Positions 7,237 through 13,428 of a DNA stretch of 16,815 nt are shown here, piece after piece. The translations under genes and the position numbers were made by a program. How positions within the stretch are numbered: position 1 is the first letter of the stretch; each line of letters starts with the position of its first letter. The stretch is from the NCBI GenBank assembly GCA_934661715.1, contig CAKUJL010000008.1, positions 1 through 16,815 on the forward strand, in the 5' to 3' direction. The stretch comes from an uncultured Oscillospiraceae bacterium (lineage in GTDB: Bacteria; Bacillota; Clostridia; Oscillospirales; Oscillospiraceae). The notes below the pieces were generated by a model that had not been told where the DNA came from, ran no database searches, and worked only from the letters and a program-made list of their open reading frames with translations.

Positions 7237-8085
7237 TCAGCTCTCGTCTGCGCGGACGAAGCGGTCGCCGCTTTCCGGATGCAGGAGGCTGCCGTCGTCG
7301 GAAAGCTCCAGAAAAATGCCGGAGATCCCGCCGAGGTCTGCGATGTAGAGGTCGAGCTCTCCATCGTCACCGTAGCACGTGCCTTCGTGGATGACGCCGA
7401 GCTCGTCGTAGCTTTCCCAGGTGTTGTCTTCGTAAACGCGAAGATAGAGCGCCTGCGAATCCTGCTTCCAGAGGCCGACGTAGGGTTCGAGCGCGGCTTT
7501 TTCGGCGGCGCGGGTGATTTCGCCCTGACCGTGGTCGTCGTAGACGCTGTCTTCTTCGCTGTAGACGAAGGCGAGCTTGCCGGTGTCCCAGTACCAGACC
7601 TCGGTGCGGTCGTCGCCGCCGCTGTGGTGGAAGGCGGCTGTAATATCGCTGTTGCCGTCGCCATCCAGATCGTCAAACGACACGCCGGTCAAGTCCTCCT
7701 GCGCGTCGGTCAGCGTGTATGGAAACGGCGCGGTCTCAAACAGCGCATGTCCGCTGCCTTCATCATAGCAGAACGCGAAGCCGTCTTCGTTTACATACAC
7801 GCACACGTCGACCGCGACGCCGTCCTGCTCGATCGTGCCCGTGGCGATGCAGTCTGCAAACTCGTACCAGTGTTCACGCTCGTAGCGCTCCTGCTCGATC
7901 TGCGCGTCGAGCTCGGCCCAATCGGGGTCTTCCTCCATTTCGTCAGTTGAAAGCGCTTCTTCTTCGACCGTATCGATTTCCTCAATGGGCTCGGCGTTGT
8001 CCTCCTGACCGGCGCAGGCCGCGAGGCTCAACACCAGCAGCAGCGAAAGAAGCAGCAGGGAAAGCACGCGCGTTCGGTTTTTCAT
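7237..8085 (-). CDS. Acidic lipoprotein with calcium-loop-like motif, function unknown
   Basis: 282 residues. A signal peptide (basic KNRTR, then a leucine-rich core) ends in the lipobox L21-A-A-C24, so it should be anchored to the outer face of the membrane. A very acidic linker follows (29-75). Residues 137-149 contain DLDGDGNSD, like the calcium loop of FG-GAP/VCBS or EF-hand-type repeats. The C-terminal 203-278 has the pattern G-x-W ... L-x-V-Y-E-D-x-x-W ... Y ... F ... DG that recurs in the upstream lipoprotein. The start at 8085 has GGAGG nine bases upstream; a GTG at 8112 overlaps the preceding stop and lacks a site. It is the second gene of a two-gene operon, 23 bases after the first. 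I do not recognise a named family. Confidence 0.85.
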   Translation of the reverse strand: MKNRTRVLSLLLLSLLLVLSLAACAGQEDNAEPIEEIDTVEEEALSTDEMEEDPDWAELDAQIEQERYEREHWYEFADCIATGTIEQDGVAVDVCVYVNEDGFAFCYDEGSGHALFETAPFPYTLTDAQEDLTGVSFDDLDGDGNSDITAAFHHSGGDDRTEVWYWDTGKLAFVYSEEDSVYDDHGQGEITRAAEKAALEPYVGLWKQDSQALYLRVYEDNTWESYDELGVIHEGTCYGDDGELDLYIADLGGISGIFLELSDDGSLLHPESGDRFVRADES

Positions 8086-8108
8086 CGCAGAACGCCTCCT
8101 TCGGAAAA

Positions 8109-8939
8109 TCACTCCGCGCGGTAGAACGTGCCTTCCTCGTCCCAGACGAGAACGCCGGTGTCGAAGTCAAATACGCGGTAGGTCACGTCGTACCAGTTGG
8201 ATTCGGCGTAATACGCGCTCGTTTCGCCCTCGGCGATGGTGAGCGTGCCGCAGTCGATCTCGGAGGCCTCGGCGTCTCCGGCGGAGCGGCCATAGTAATA
8301 CCAGTCGCCGTAAGCGTCAATTTCGATGAAGCGGTCGGAGGCGAGGTCGCCGTCATAGTACCACGTGCCTTCAAAAGAGGAAATGTCGACGTGGAATTCG
8401 TCGTCAATGTAATTGCCGTCCGGGGACTCGATCTGATAGCCTTCTTCGTCTTCATACTGCACGTACTCGCCCTCGCCGCCGGCGTCCTCGTTCTGCGGAA
8501 CAGAGCCGTCTTCGGGTTCAAAATAGCCGTAGGAGGCCATATAGACCGTGCCGTCGTCTTCTTTGCGGAACATGCAGCCCGAGCCGTCGGCGTCATTGTA
8601 GGCGTAGTACGCCTCGTCCGCCTCATCCCACTCGATGCGGCCGGTGAGCGTGGCGTTTTCGCCGAACAGATCCCAGCTGTCGTCGTCATAGATGTTGAGG
8701 GCGTACCACTCCGCGCCCTCGGAAACGCAGACATAACTGCCCGCAAACTCGGTCGTGCCGTAGTAGGTGGCCCAGTCGGACGTGTCGCCGCCGAGGCCAT
8801 CGTCTTCAGGCGCGGTGTCGGGCGTCAGAATTTCGGTCGGGTCGGTCTCGGGCTGCGTGTCCTGCGACGAGCAGCCGCACAGCAGCAGCGCCAGAACCAG
8901 AGCCATACACAAAGCAAGCAAGCGAAGCCAGTTTTTCAT
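8109..8939 (-). CDS. Acidic lipoprotein with two copies of a W/Y-rich module, function unknown
   Basis: 276 residues. Signal peptide 1-22 with lipobox L20-C-G-C23 (Cys at -2 is less usual), then an acidic, threonine/proline-rich linker. Two related segments follow: about 66-138 (AGSYV...LNIYDDDSWDLFG...YNDADGSG...DDGTVYMASYG) and about 190-274 (EGTWYY...IEIDAYGDWYYYG...FDFDTG...EEGTFYR). Both look like short beta-sheet, lipocalin-like modules; a third relative forms the C-terminus of the next lipoprotein. Asp, Glu and Tyr are strikingly frequent and basic residues rare after the signal. The start at 8939 follows AGGAGAG by eight bases. No named family recognised; a surface sensor or a binding protein for cations or wall polymers is possible but unproven. 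Confidence 0.87.
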   Translation of the reverse strand: MKNWLRLLALCMALVLALLLCGCSSQDTQPETDPTEILTPDTAPEDDGLGGDTSDWATYYGTTEFAGSYVCVSEGAEWYALNIYDDDSWDLFGENATLTGRIEWDEADEAYYAYNDADGSGCMFRKEDDGTVYMASYGYFEPEDGSVPQNEDAGGEGEYVQYEDEEGYQIESPDGNYIDDEFHVDISSFEGTWYYDGDLASDRFIEIDAYGDWYYYGRSAGDAEASEIDCGTLTIAEGETSAYYAESNWYDVTYRVFDFDTGVLVWDEEGTFYRAE

Positions 8940-8963
8940 GGAACATTCTCTCCTGTCATAAAA

Positions 8964-8992
8964 AGTCTATGATCTGGTTACAGTATAACCAA
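8964..8992 (-). promoter_or_regulatory. Possible promoter of the lipoprotein operon
   Basis: On the minus strand TTGGTT (+ strand 8987-8992), 17 bp, then TAGACT (8964-8969). Both boxes are mediocre. The -35 box falls inside one of the TAACC-AAA-GGT sites, which would suit control by a bound regulator. Confidence 0.35.
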
Positions 8993-9025
8993 AGGTGAGC
9001 TGCTGCGCGAGTAACCAAAGGTTAC
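8976..9025. promoter_or_regulatory. Cluster of GTAACC/GGTTAC half sites, candidate operator array
   Basis: GTAACC-AAA-GGTTAC at 9011-9025 is a perfect dyad. TAACCAAAGGT recurs at 8986-8996, 26 bp from the matching bases at 9012-9022. GGTTA-CAGTA-TAACC at 8976-8990 makes a further dyad sharing a half site. The array lies between the divergent lipoprotein operon and malic enzyme gene, and covers the -35 box proposed for the lipoproteins. The protein that binds it is unknown. Confidence 0.5.
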
Positions 9026-9061
9026 AACCTCCAAACCGGCGGGCAAAAATGACGCGCCCTC

Positions 9062-9090
9062 TTGACAAATGCGCCGCAAAGCATCAAAAT
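9062..9090 (+). promoter_or_regulatory. Promoter of the malic enzyme gene
   Basis: A perfect TTGACA (9062-9067), 17 bp, then CAAAAT (9085-9090). Transcription would start near 9097, leaving a leader of about 45 bases before the ATG at 9142. Confidence 0.7.
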
Positions 9091-9141
9091 GTCTACCGGA
9101 AAAACCGCGCGGATGACGCACAAAGGATAAGGAGAACCAAC

Positions 9142-10314
9142 ATGGACTACGCAAAAGAATCGCTGCGGCTGCACGCCGAATGGAAGGGAAAAATCGAAGT
9201 AAGAGCGACGGTGCCGGTCGAAACAAAAGACGATCTGTCGCTCGCCTATACGCCGGGCGTGGCGCAGCCGTGCCTGGAGATTCAAAAGGATATCAACAAG
9301 AGCTATGAGCTCACGCGCCGCTGGAACCTCTGCGCGGTCATCACCGACGGCTCGGCGGTTCTGGGACTCGGCGACATTGGACCCGAAGCGGGTATGCCCG
9401 TTATGGAGGGAAAGTGCGTGCTTTTTAAGTCGTTCGGCGATGTGGACGCGTTCCCGCTCTGCGTCAAGACGCACGATGTGGACGAATTCGTGAACGCCGT
9501 TTCCCTGATTTCGGGCAGCTTTGGCGGCATCAACCTCGAGGACATTTCCGCGCCCCGGTGCTTCGAAATTGAGCGTAAGCTCAAGGAAAAGTGCGACATT
9601 CCCATTTTCCACGACGATCAGCACGGTACGGCCGTCATCACGCTGGCGGGTCTTACGAACGCGCTCAAGGTCGTCGGCAAGAAAAAGGAAGACGTGAAAA
9701 TCGTCACCTCCGGCGCGGGCGCAGCGGCCATCGCGATCGTGAAGCTGCTTTTGTCTGCCGGCTTCCGGAACGTCACCATGTGCGACCGCAAGGGCGCGAT
9801 TTACAAGGGAAGAGACGGCCTCAACTGGATCAAGGAAGAGATGGCCGAGGTCACGAACCTTGACCGGAAATCCGGCAGCTTAGCGGATATGCTCGTAGGC
9901 GCGGACGTGTTCATCGGCGTTTCCGCACCCGGCACGGTCACAACGGAAATGGTCAAAACCATGAACCGTGACGCCATCGTCTTTGCCTGCGCGAACCCGA
10001 CGCCGGAAATTTTCCCGGAGGACGCGAAGGCGGGCGGCGCGGCTGTTGTTTCGACCGGCAGAAGCGATTTCCCGAACCAGATCAATAACGTTCTGGCCTT
10101 CCCCGGCATTTTCAGAGGCACGTTTGACGTTCGCGCGTCGGACATCAACGAGGAGATGAAGATGGCGGCGGCGAAGGCGCTGTCTGACCTTATTTCCGAC
10201 GACGAGCTGAACGCCGACTATATCATCCCCAAGGCGTTCGACCACCGCGTCGGCCCGGCGGTCGCCAAAGCAGTCGCCGAAGCGGCGAGAAAATCGGGCG
10301 TTGCAAGAATCTAA
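9142..10314 (+). CDS. NAD-dependent malic enzyme (oxaloacetate-decarboxylating)
   Basis: 390-residue cytoplasmic enzyme converting malate and NAD+ to pyruvate, CO2 and NADH. Motifs in order: LAYTPGVA (34-41, with the catalytic-type Tyr36), VITDGSAVLGLGDIGP (66-81), KSFGDVDAFP (96-105), INLEDISAPRCFEIE (130-144, metal-binding acidic residues), PIFHDDQHGTAV (154-165, metal and substrate Asp residues), the nucleotide loop SGAGAAA (190-196), CANPTPEI (283-290) and GRSDFPNQINNVLAFPG (306-322). The length is that of the short bacterial type without the phosphotransacetylase tail. The start follows AAGGAG by seven bases. Single gene with its own promoter and terminator. NAD rather than NADP preference is inferred from the family type and could be wrong. 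Confidence 0.96.
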   Translation: MDYAKESLRLHAEWKGKIEVRATVPVETKDDLSLAYTPGVAQPCLEIQKDINKSYELTRRWNLCAVITDGSAVLGLGDIGPEAGMPVMEGKCVLFKSFGDVDAFPLCVKTHDVDEFVNAVSLISGSFGGINLEDISAPRCFEIERKLKEKCDIPIFHDDQHGTAVITLAGLTNALKVVGKKKEDVKIVTSGAGAAAIAIVKLLLSAGFRNVTMCDRKGAIYKGRDGLNWIKEEMAEVTNLDRKSGSLADMLVGADVFIGVSAPGTVTTEMVKTMNRDAIVFACANPTPEIFPEDAKAGGAAVVSTGRSDFPNQINNVLAFPGIFRGTFDVRASDINEEMKMAAAKALSDLISDDELNADYIIPKAFDHRVGPAVAKAVAEAARKSGVARI

Positions 10315-10320
10315 TGGCAG

Positions 10321-10346
10321 AGCCGCTCCGCAAGGGGCGGCTTTTT
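10321..10346 (+). terminator. Rho-independent terminator of the malic enzyme gene
   Basis: A 9-bp GC-rich stem (10321-10329 with 10334-10342, one G-U pair) closes the stable tetraloop GCAA and is followed by five T. It starts six bases after the stop. Confidence 0.9.
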
Positions 10347-10357
10347 CACGGAAGCAG

Positions 10358-10399
10358 AAATGCCTTAGCGGCATAACAGAACCCCGAAAACAGGCATTT
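10358..10399. promoter_or_regulatory. Inverted repeats overlapping the MATE promoter
   Basis: AAATGCC (10358-10364) can pair with GGCATTT (10393-10399), or its ATGCC part with the nearer GGCAT (10370-10374). The far arm overlaps the -35 box of the MATE promoter. It could be a regulator site; it is short and may be chance. Confidence 0.25.
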
Positions 10400-10426
10400 G
10401 CCATTTTTCGCGGAATGCTGTATGAT
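10398..10426 (+). promoter_or_regulatory. Promoter of the MATE gene
   Basis: TTGCCA (10398-10403), 17 bp, then TATGAT (10421-10426). Transcription would start near 10433, about 35 bases before the start codon. Confidence 0.7.
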
Positions 10427-10467
10427 AAGTTGGGTTTTGAGCGAGAAAAGAAAAAAGAGAAAGAAGA

Positions 10468-11856
10468 ATGCGTATGGCCAGGCAGCATATTGACATGCTG
10501 AACGGTTCGATCTGGAACAAGCTCCCGCGCTTTGCACTGCCCGTGGCGGCGACGGCGATATTGGAGCAGCTTTTCAACGCCTCGGATGTCGCGGTCGTCG
10601 GCAATTTTACGGGCGAGGGGAGCACGGCTGCGGTGGCAGCGGTCGGCGCGAACAGCCCGATCATCGGCCTGATCGTGAATCTATTCGTCGGCATCGCGCT
10701 GGGCGCAAACGTGGTCATCGCGCACGCGGTCGGGCAGGGAGAAAAGGAAACGGTGCAAAAGGCCGTACATACCTCGGTGCTCGTCGCGCTTCTGGGAGGA
10801 CTCATGGTGGCGCTTCTGGGAGAGCTTGCGGCCGCGCCGCTTCTTCGGATGCTGAACGTGCCGGACGATGTGCTTCCGCTGGCGCTTTTATATCTTCGCA
10901 TTTACCTCGCCGGTATGCCGGTGATCCTGCTCTATAACTTTGAGGCCGCGATCTTCCGGAGCGTTGGCGAGACGAAAATCCCGCTCATCGCGCTGGCCGC
11001 GTCCGGCGTTCTGAACGTGGTGCTGAACATTTTCTTTGTGGTGGTGCTGAAAATGACCGTCAACGGCGTCGCCATCGCAACGGTCATTTCGAACGCGGTG
11101 AGCTCGCTGCTGCTGTACCTTCGCCTTCGCAAAACGGCGCTGGACATTCATCTGGAGCCCCGGCAGCTTCGCATCGACACCTCGGCGCTCGGGAGCATTC
11201 TGCGCATCGGTCTTCCCGCGGGCATCCAGAGCGCGGTGTTTGCCGCGGCGAATATCGTCATCCAGTCGGCCATCAACTCGCTCGGCACGGTCGTGATGGC
11301 GGCCTCGAGCGCGGCGTTCAACATCGAGGTCATGACGTATTACATCCTGAACTCGTTTACGCAGGCGTGCACGACGTTTGTCGGCCAGAACTTTGGCGCA
11401 GGGCAGCTCAAGCGGTGCAAAAAGACGCTGCTTCTTTGCCTTTTTGAAGGCGCGATCGCGCTCGGCTGCGGCATTGCGGCGATCTTGTTCTTCGGAAGAA
11501 GCCTTGTCGCGCTCTTCAACAGCGACCCCGAGGTCGTGGCCAACGGCTATCTGCGGCTTCTTTACATCATGCCGGCGCACGTGTTCAGCCTGTTCTACGA
11601 GGTGATGAGCGGCTATCTTCGCGGCTTCGGCATTTCGCTGGCCCCGGCGGTTCTGACGACGCTCGGCGTCTGCGGCGTCCGGATTACCTGGGTACAGTTC
11701 GTCTTCCCGCAGAGCCGGACGCTTGCAACGCTCATGACGGTCTATCCCATCAGTCTGGGCGTCACGGCGCTTTTCATGCTGGGTGCGCTTTTGTACTACA
11801 GACCCACAAAACGGTTTGCCGCGCTGGCGGCGCAGCAGCGGGGCGATATAGAGTGA
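10468..11856 (+). CDS. MATE family multidrug/sodium-coupled efflux protein
   Basis: 462-residue integral membrane protein with about twelve hydrophobic segments in two halves (about 17-220 and 240-445), as in the MATE family, which exports organic cations, drugs or metabolites with Na+ or H+ entry. Seen: the opening P-x3-TA-x-LEQLFN-x-SD-x-AVVG pattern (25-45), VGQGEK (88-93), FRSVGETKIPL (163-173) at the end of the first bundle, and FVGQNFGAGQ (304-313), the matching loop of the second half. The ribosome site is weak (AAAGAAGA); ATG at 10474 is an alternative start two codons in. It is a single gene; the HxlR gene lies beyond the repeats on the other strand. Substrate unknown. Confidence 0.93.
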   Translation: MRMARQHIDMLNGSIWNKLPRFALPVAATAILEQLFNASDVAVVGNFTGEGSTAAVAAVGANSPIIGLIVNLFVGIALGANVVIAHAVGQGEKETVQKAVHTSVLVALLGGLMVALLGELAAAPLLRMLNVPDDVLPLALLYLRIYLAGMPVILLYNFEAAIFRSVGETKIPLIALAASGVLNVVLNIFFVVVLKMTVNGVAIATVISNAVSSLLLYLRLRKTALDIHLEPRQLRIDTSALGSILRIGLPAGIQSAVFAAANIVIQSAINSLGTVVMAASSAAFNIEVMTYYILNSFTQACTTFVGQNFGAGQLKRCKKTLLLCLFEGAIALGCGIAAILFFGRSLVALFNSDPEVVANGYLRLLYIMPAHVFSLFYEVMSGYLRGFGISLAPAVLTTLGVCGVRITWVQFVFPQSRTLATLMTVYPISLGVTALFMLGALLYYRPTKRFAALAAQQRGDIE

Positions 11857-11867
11857 AAATGCTTTTT

Positions 11868-11988
11868 CTGGTGGAGGCCGCCAGACAGCCTTTTTCGACC
11901 CCACGCTTCTTATCTGCGAAAAGAAGCGCGGTGTCGAGCCGCCGCGAAGAAGTTGCTGAGGGTTGCTGCGCGGCTCGCGCAGCTCAAC
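11868..11988. repeat. Hairpin-rich intergenic stretch after the MATE gene
   Basis: Three hairpins in a row: CTGGTGG/CCGCCAG (11868-11874, 11878-11884) followed by T5 at 11891-11895; a 16-base pair of arms with two mismatches (11896-11911, 11921-11936); and GTTG-CTGCGCG/CGCGCAG-CTCAAC (11962-11988, two-base bulge). The first may serve as a weak terminator. The density of palindromes and the flanking palindrome at 11988-12009 suggest a dispersed palindromic repeat. I see no gene in 11857-12314; the open frame running through it on the minus strand is the antisense of the MATE gene plus repeat. Confidence 0.55.
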
Positions 11989-12009
11989 AAAAGGGCCGCG
12001 GCCCTTTTG
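11988..12009. terminator. 22-bp perfect palindrome, possible bidirectional terminator
   Basis: A core GGGCCGCGGCCC flanked by AAAA and TTTT, self-complementary over its whole length. As RNA it gives a GC-rich stem with a T-run in either direction, so it can end transcription from both sides, though the T-run also pairs with the A-run. Confidence 0.55.
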
Positions 12010-12047
12010 AAATCCTTGGAGTTCCCGACTAAGAGTGCATAGAAATA

Positions 12048-12090
12048 AGAGAGTGCTTACGGTTGCGTGAGCACTCTCTTTCTGTTTTGC
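12048..12090 (+). terminator. Stem-loop terminator in the MATE-HxlR gap
   Basis: Arms 12048-12060 and 12067-12079 form a 13-bp stem with one mismatched or wobble pair and loop GGTTGC, followed by TTCTGTTTT. A shorter direct repeat of its arm (AAGAGTGC) lies at 12031-12038. It may act on either strand. Confidence 0.6.
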
Positions 12091-12158
12091 GATTGCGTCA
12101 GATTTTGGTAGGTTTACAACGATCTTGCTGCCGAGCGGCAAATCTCGGGTGCAGGCCG

Positions 12159-12195
12159 CCGCGGAGATCGCTTAGCTCTGCACGCGCCTCCGCGG
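12159..12195. repeat. 8-bp perfect inverted repeat
   Basis: CCGCGGAG (12159-12166) and CTCCGCGG (12188-12195) pair around a 21-base loop. It lies between the stem-loop at 12048 and the three-way repeat at 12219. No function is evident. Confidence 0.4.
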
Positions 12196-12218
12196 TTCGG
12201 GGTTGGAAGCGGAACGCA

Positions 12219-12274
12219 CCTCTCAAGGCTCCCCTTGCGGCAAGGGGAGCTGGCGCCGTAAGGCGTCTGAGGGG
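12219..12274. repeat. Palindromic repeat folding as a three-way junction
   Basis: A closing stem of 12219-12225 with 12268-12274 (7 bp, one G-U) encloses two hairpins: GCTCCCCTTG/CAAGGGGAGC (12228-12237, 12241-12250; loop CGG) and GGCGCC/GGCGTC (12252-12257, 12262-12267; loop GTAA). The sequence style resembles short palindromic repeats I know as common between genes of gut Clostridia; that is recollection, not a search. It lies downstream of the HxlR gene and could stabilise or end its transcript. Confidence 0.6.
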
Positions 12275-12314
12275 ATTGAAGGTTGGCCGTCAGATGCAGT
12301 GGGCGTTTTGGAGC

Positions 12315-12647
12315 TTACTGCACGCGCTCCTGATAGGCCCGGCCCCAGAGGACCATGGAGTCCAAAATCGGCTTGAGACTCCGGCCGAGCTCGGTCAGCG
12401 AATACTCTACTCTTGGCGGGACCTCGGCGTAGACCTCGCGGTGGACAAGGCCGCTTGCTTCCATCGCGCGGAGCTGCGCGGTCAGGACCTTCTGCGACAC
12501 GCCGCCGATGGATTTTTTCAGCTCGCCGAAGCGCTTCGTCCCGTCCAGCAGGTCGCGCAGGATCAGCACCTTCCATTTGTCCCCGATGAGCGTCAGCGTC
12601 GTCTCCACCGGACAGGCCAGAAGTTCGGTTTTTGGCGTGTTTTCCAT
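12315..12647 (-). CDS. HxlR family winged-helix transcriptional regulator
   Basis: 110-residue DNA-binding protein of normal family length. The family signature is clear: CPVETTLTLIGDKWKVLIL (12-30), FGELKKSIGGVSQKVLTAQL (40-59, with the recognition helix), the wing EVPPRVEYSLTELG (75-88) and the C-terminal WG (101-102). Cys12 sits where redox- and electrophile-sensing members (YodB, HypR, QorR types) have their reactive cysteine, so thiol control is plausible but not shown. The start at 12647 has GGAGG five bases upstream; a TTG at 12659 lies inside that site. It is divergent from the NAD(P)-binding gene with a 129-base gap, the usual layout when an HxlR protein controls both its neighbour and itself. 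Confidence 0.95.
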   Translation of the reverse strand: MENTPKTELLACPVETTLTLIGDKWKVLILRDLLDGTKRFGELKKSIGGVSQKVLTAQLRAMEASGLVHREVYAEVPPRVEYSLTELGRSLKPILDSMVLWGRAYQERVQ

Positions 12648-12660
12648 GATAACCTCCAAT

Positions 12661-12693
12661 AGTATCCAAAAGGTAACTACGGTACAATATTGT
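12661..12693. promoter_or_regulatory. Candidate HxlR operators
   Basis: AGTATCC-AAAA-GGTAACT (12661-12678) is an imperfect dyad (five of seven pairs), and ACAATATTGT (12684-12693) is a perfect 10-bp palindrome just beside it. They lie between the divergent starts, close to the HxlR gene. Binding by the HxlR protein is inferred from position. Confidence 0.45.
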
Positions 12694-12695
12694 GC

Positions 12696-12723
12696 TTACT
12701 TTACGAAATAACTCTATTATACT
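12696..12723 (+). promoter_or_regulatory. Candidate promoter of the reductase-macrodomain-SirTM operon
   Basis: TTACTT (12696-12701), 16 bp, then TATACT (12718-12723). The -10 box is good and the -35 box weak, as expected of a regulated promoter; the candidate operators lie directly upstream. The leader would be about 45 bases. Confidence 0.4.
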
Positions 12724-12776
12724 GCCAGAGACGGGGAAACACAAGCCCCTTGAAAAAATGAATGGAGGAATTTATT

Positions 12777-13406
12777 ATGAAACTGGCAGTTGTTTGCGCA
12801 AACGGAAAGGAAGGCCGGCTGATCGTCAAGGAGGCGCTTTCACGCGGGCTGGATGTGACGGCGGTCGTGCGCGGGGAAAACCGTTCGATGGCGGAAAAGG
12901 CAATGATCCGGAACGTGTTCGAGCTGACGGCGGACGACCTTCGGGGCTTTGACGCGGTCATCGATGCCTTTGGGGCGTGGACACCGGAAACGATCCCCGG
13001 AATCCCCAAGGCGGTGAAGCACCTGTGCTCGCTGCTCTCCGGAAGTGAAACGCGGCTGGTCGTCGTCGGCGGTGCGGGAAGCCTGTTCGTTGATGCTGCG
13101 CATACGTGCTGTGTGGCAGACGGCCCGGATTTTCCGGAGAGCTTCAAGCCGCTGGCTGCGGCGCACGACGAAGCCTTGTCGTTCCTGCGCGAACAGAAAA
13201 ATGTACGCTGGACCTATGTCAGCCCTGCGGCGGATTTTCAGGCGGACGGTGTGCGCACGGGCAGCTACACACTTGCAGGCGAGGAACTGACGCTGAACGC
13301 GGAAGGACAGAGCACCGTCAGCTATGCGGACTTTGCGATCGCAATGGTCGACGAGGCCGTGTCCGGCGCACACGTCGGAAAACGCATCAGCGTCGTCAGC
13401 AAATAA
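12777..13406 (+). CDS. NAD(P)-binding Rossmann protein, atypical SDR (NmrA/YwnB-like)
   Basis: 209-residue cytoplasmic protein. The N-terminus MKLAVVCANGKEGRLIVKEA (1-20), then RGLDVTAVVR (23-32), is a Rossmann beta-alpha-beta with the glycine loop NGKEG in place of the more usual GATGxxG. Further family marks are the DAVIDAFG strand end (59-66), RLVVVGGAGSL (93-103), WTYVSPAADF (145-154) and SYADFAIAMVDEA (182-194). The Tyr-x3-Lys pair of classical SDR enzymes is absent, so it may be a reductase of quinones or small electrophiles, or a redox sensor. The start is fixed by GGAGG eight bases upstream. First gene of a run with the macrodomain gene 22 bases downstream, facing the HxlR gene. The exact reaction is unknown. 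Confidence 0.88.
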   Translation: MKLAVVCANGKEGRLIVKEALSRGLDVTAVVRGENRSMAEKAMIRNVFELTADDLRGFDAVIDAFGAWTPETIPGIPKAVKHLCSLLSGSETRLVVVGGAGSLFVDAAHTCCVADGPDFPESFKPLAAAHDEALSFLREQKNVRWTYVSPAADFQADGVRTGSYTLAGEELTLNAEGQSTVSYADFAIAMVDEAVSGAHVGKRISVVSK

Positions 13407-13428
13407 GTATTTTCGGGAGGGTGGCCCC

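Noticed and set aside
5385..7676. Open frame of 763 codons on the minus strand across the sigma and anti-sigma genes
   Set aside because: It is antisense to two well-supported genes, is Arg/Cys-rich in the way typical of GC-rich shadows, has no good ribosome site and crosses the bidirectional terminator.
7207..8972. Two long plus-strand open frames (7207-7950 and 7719-8972) opposite the lipoproteins
   Set aside because: The opposite strand has signal peptides, lipoboxes and proper ribosome sites; the plus-strand frames are Val/Ala/Arg-rich shadows.
8977..9028. TGTAACC on the minus strand as an ECF -35 box before the lipoprotein operon
   Set aside because: No CGTCTA-like -10 box lies 15-18 bp downstream of either copy, so I treat the repeats as an operator array instead.
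10888..12141. Minus-strand frame of 417 codons through the MATE gene and the downstream repeats
   Set aside because: It is antisense to the MATE gene and continues through palindromic intergenic DNA; there is no recognisable domain.
12661..12677. Promoter of the HxlR gene with TACTAT as its -10 box
   Set aside because: The box would be so near the ribosome site that transcription would start inside it; a start farther upstream is more likely but could not be fixed.
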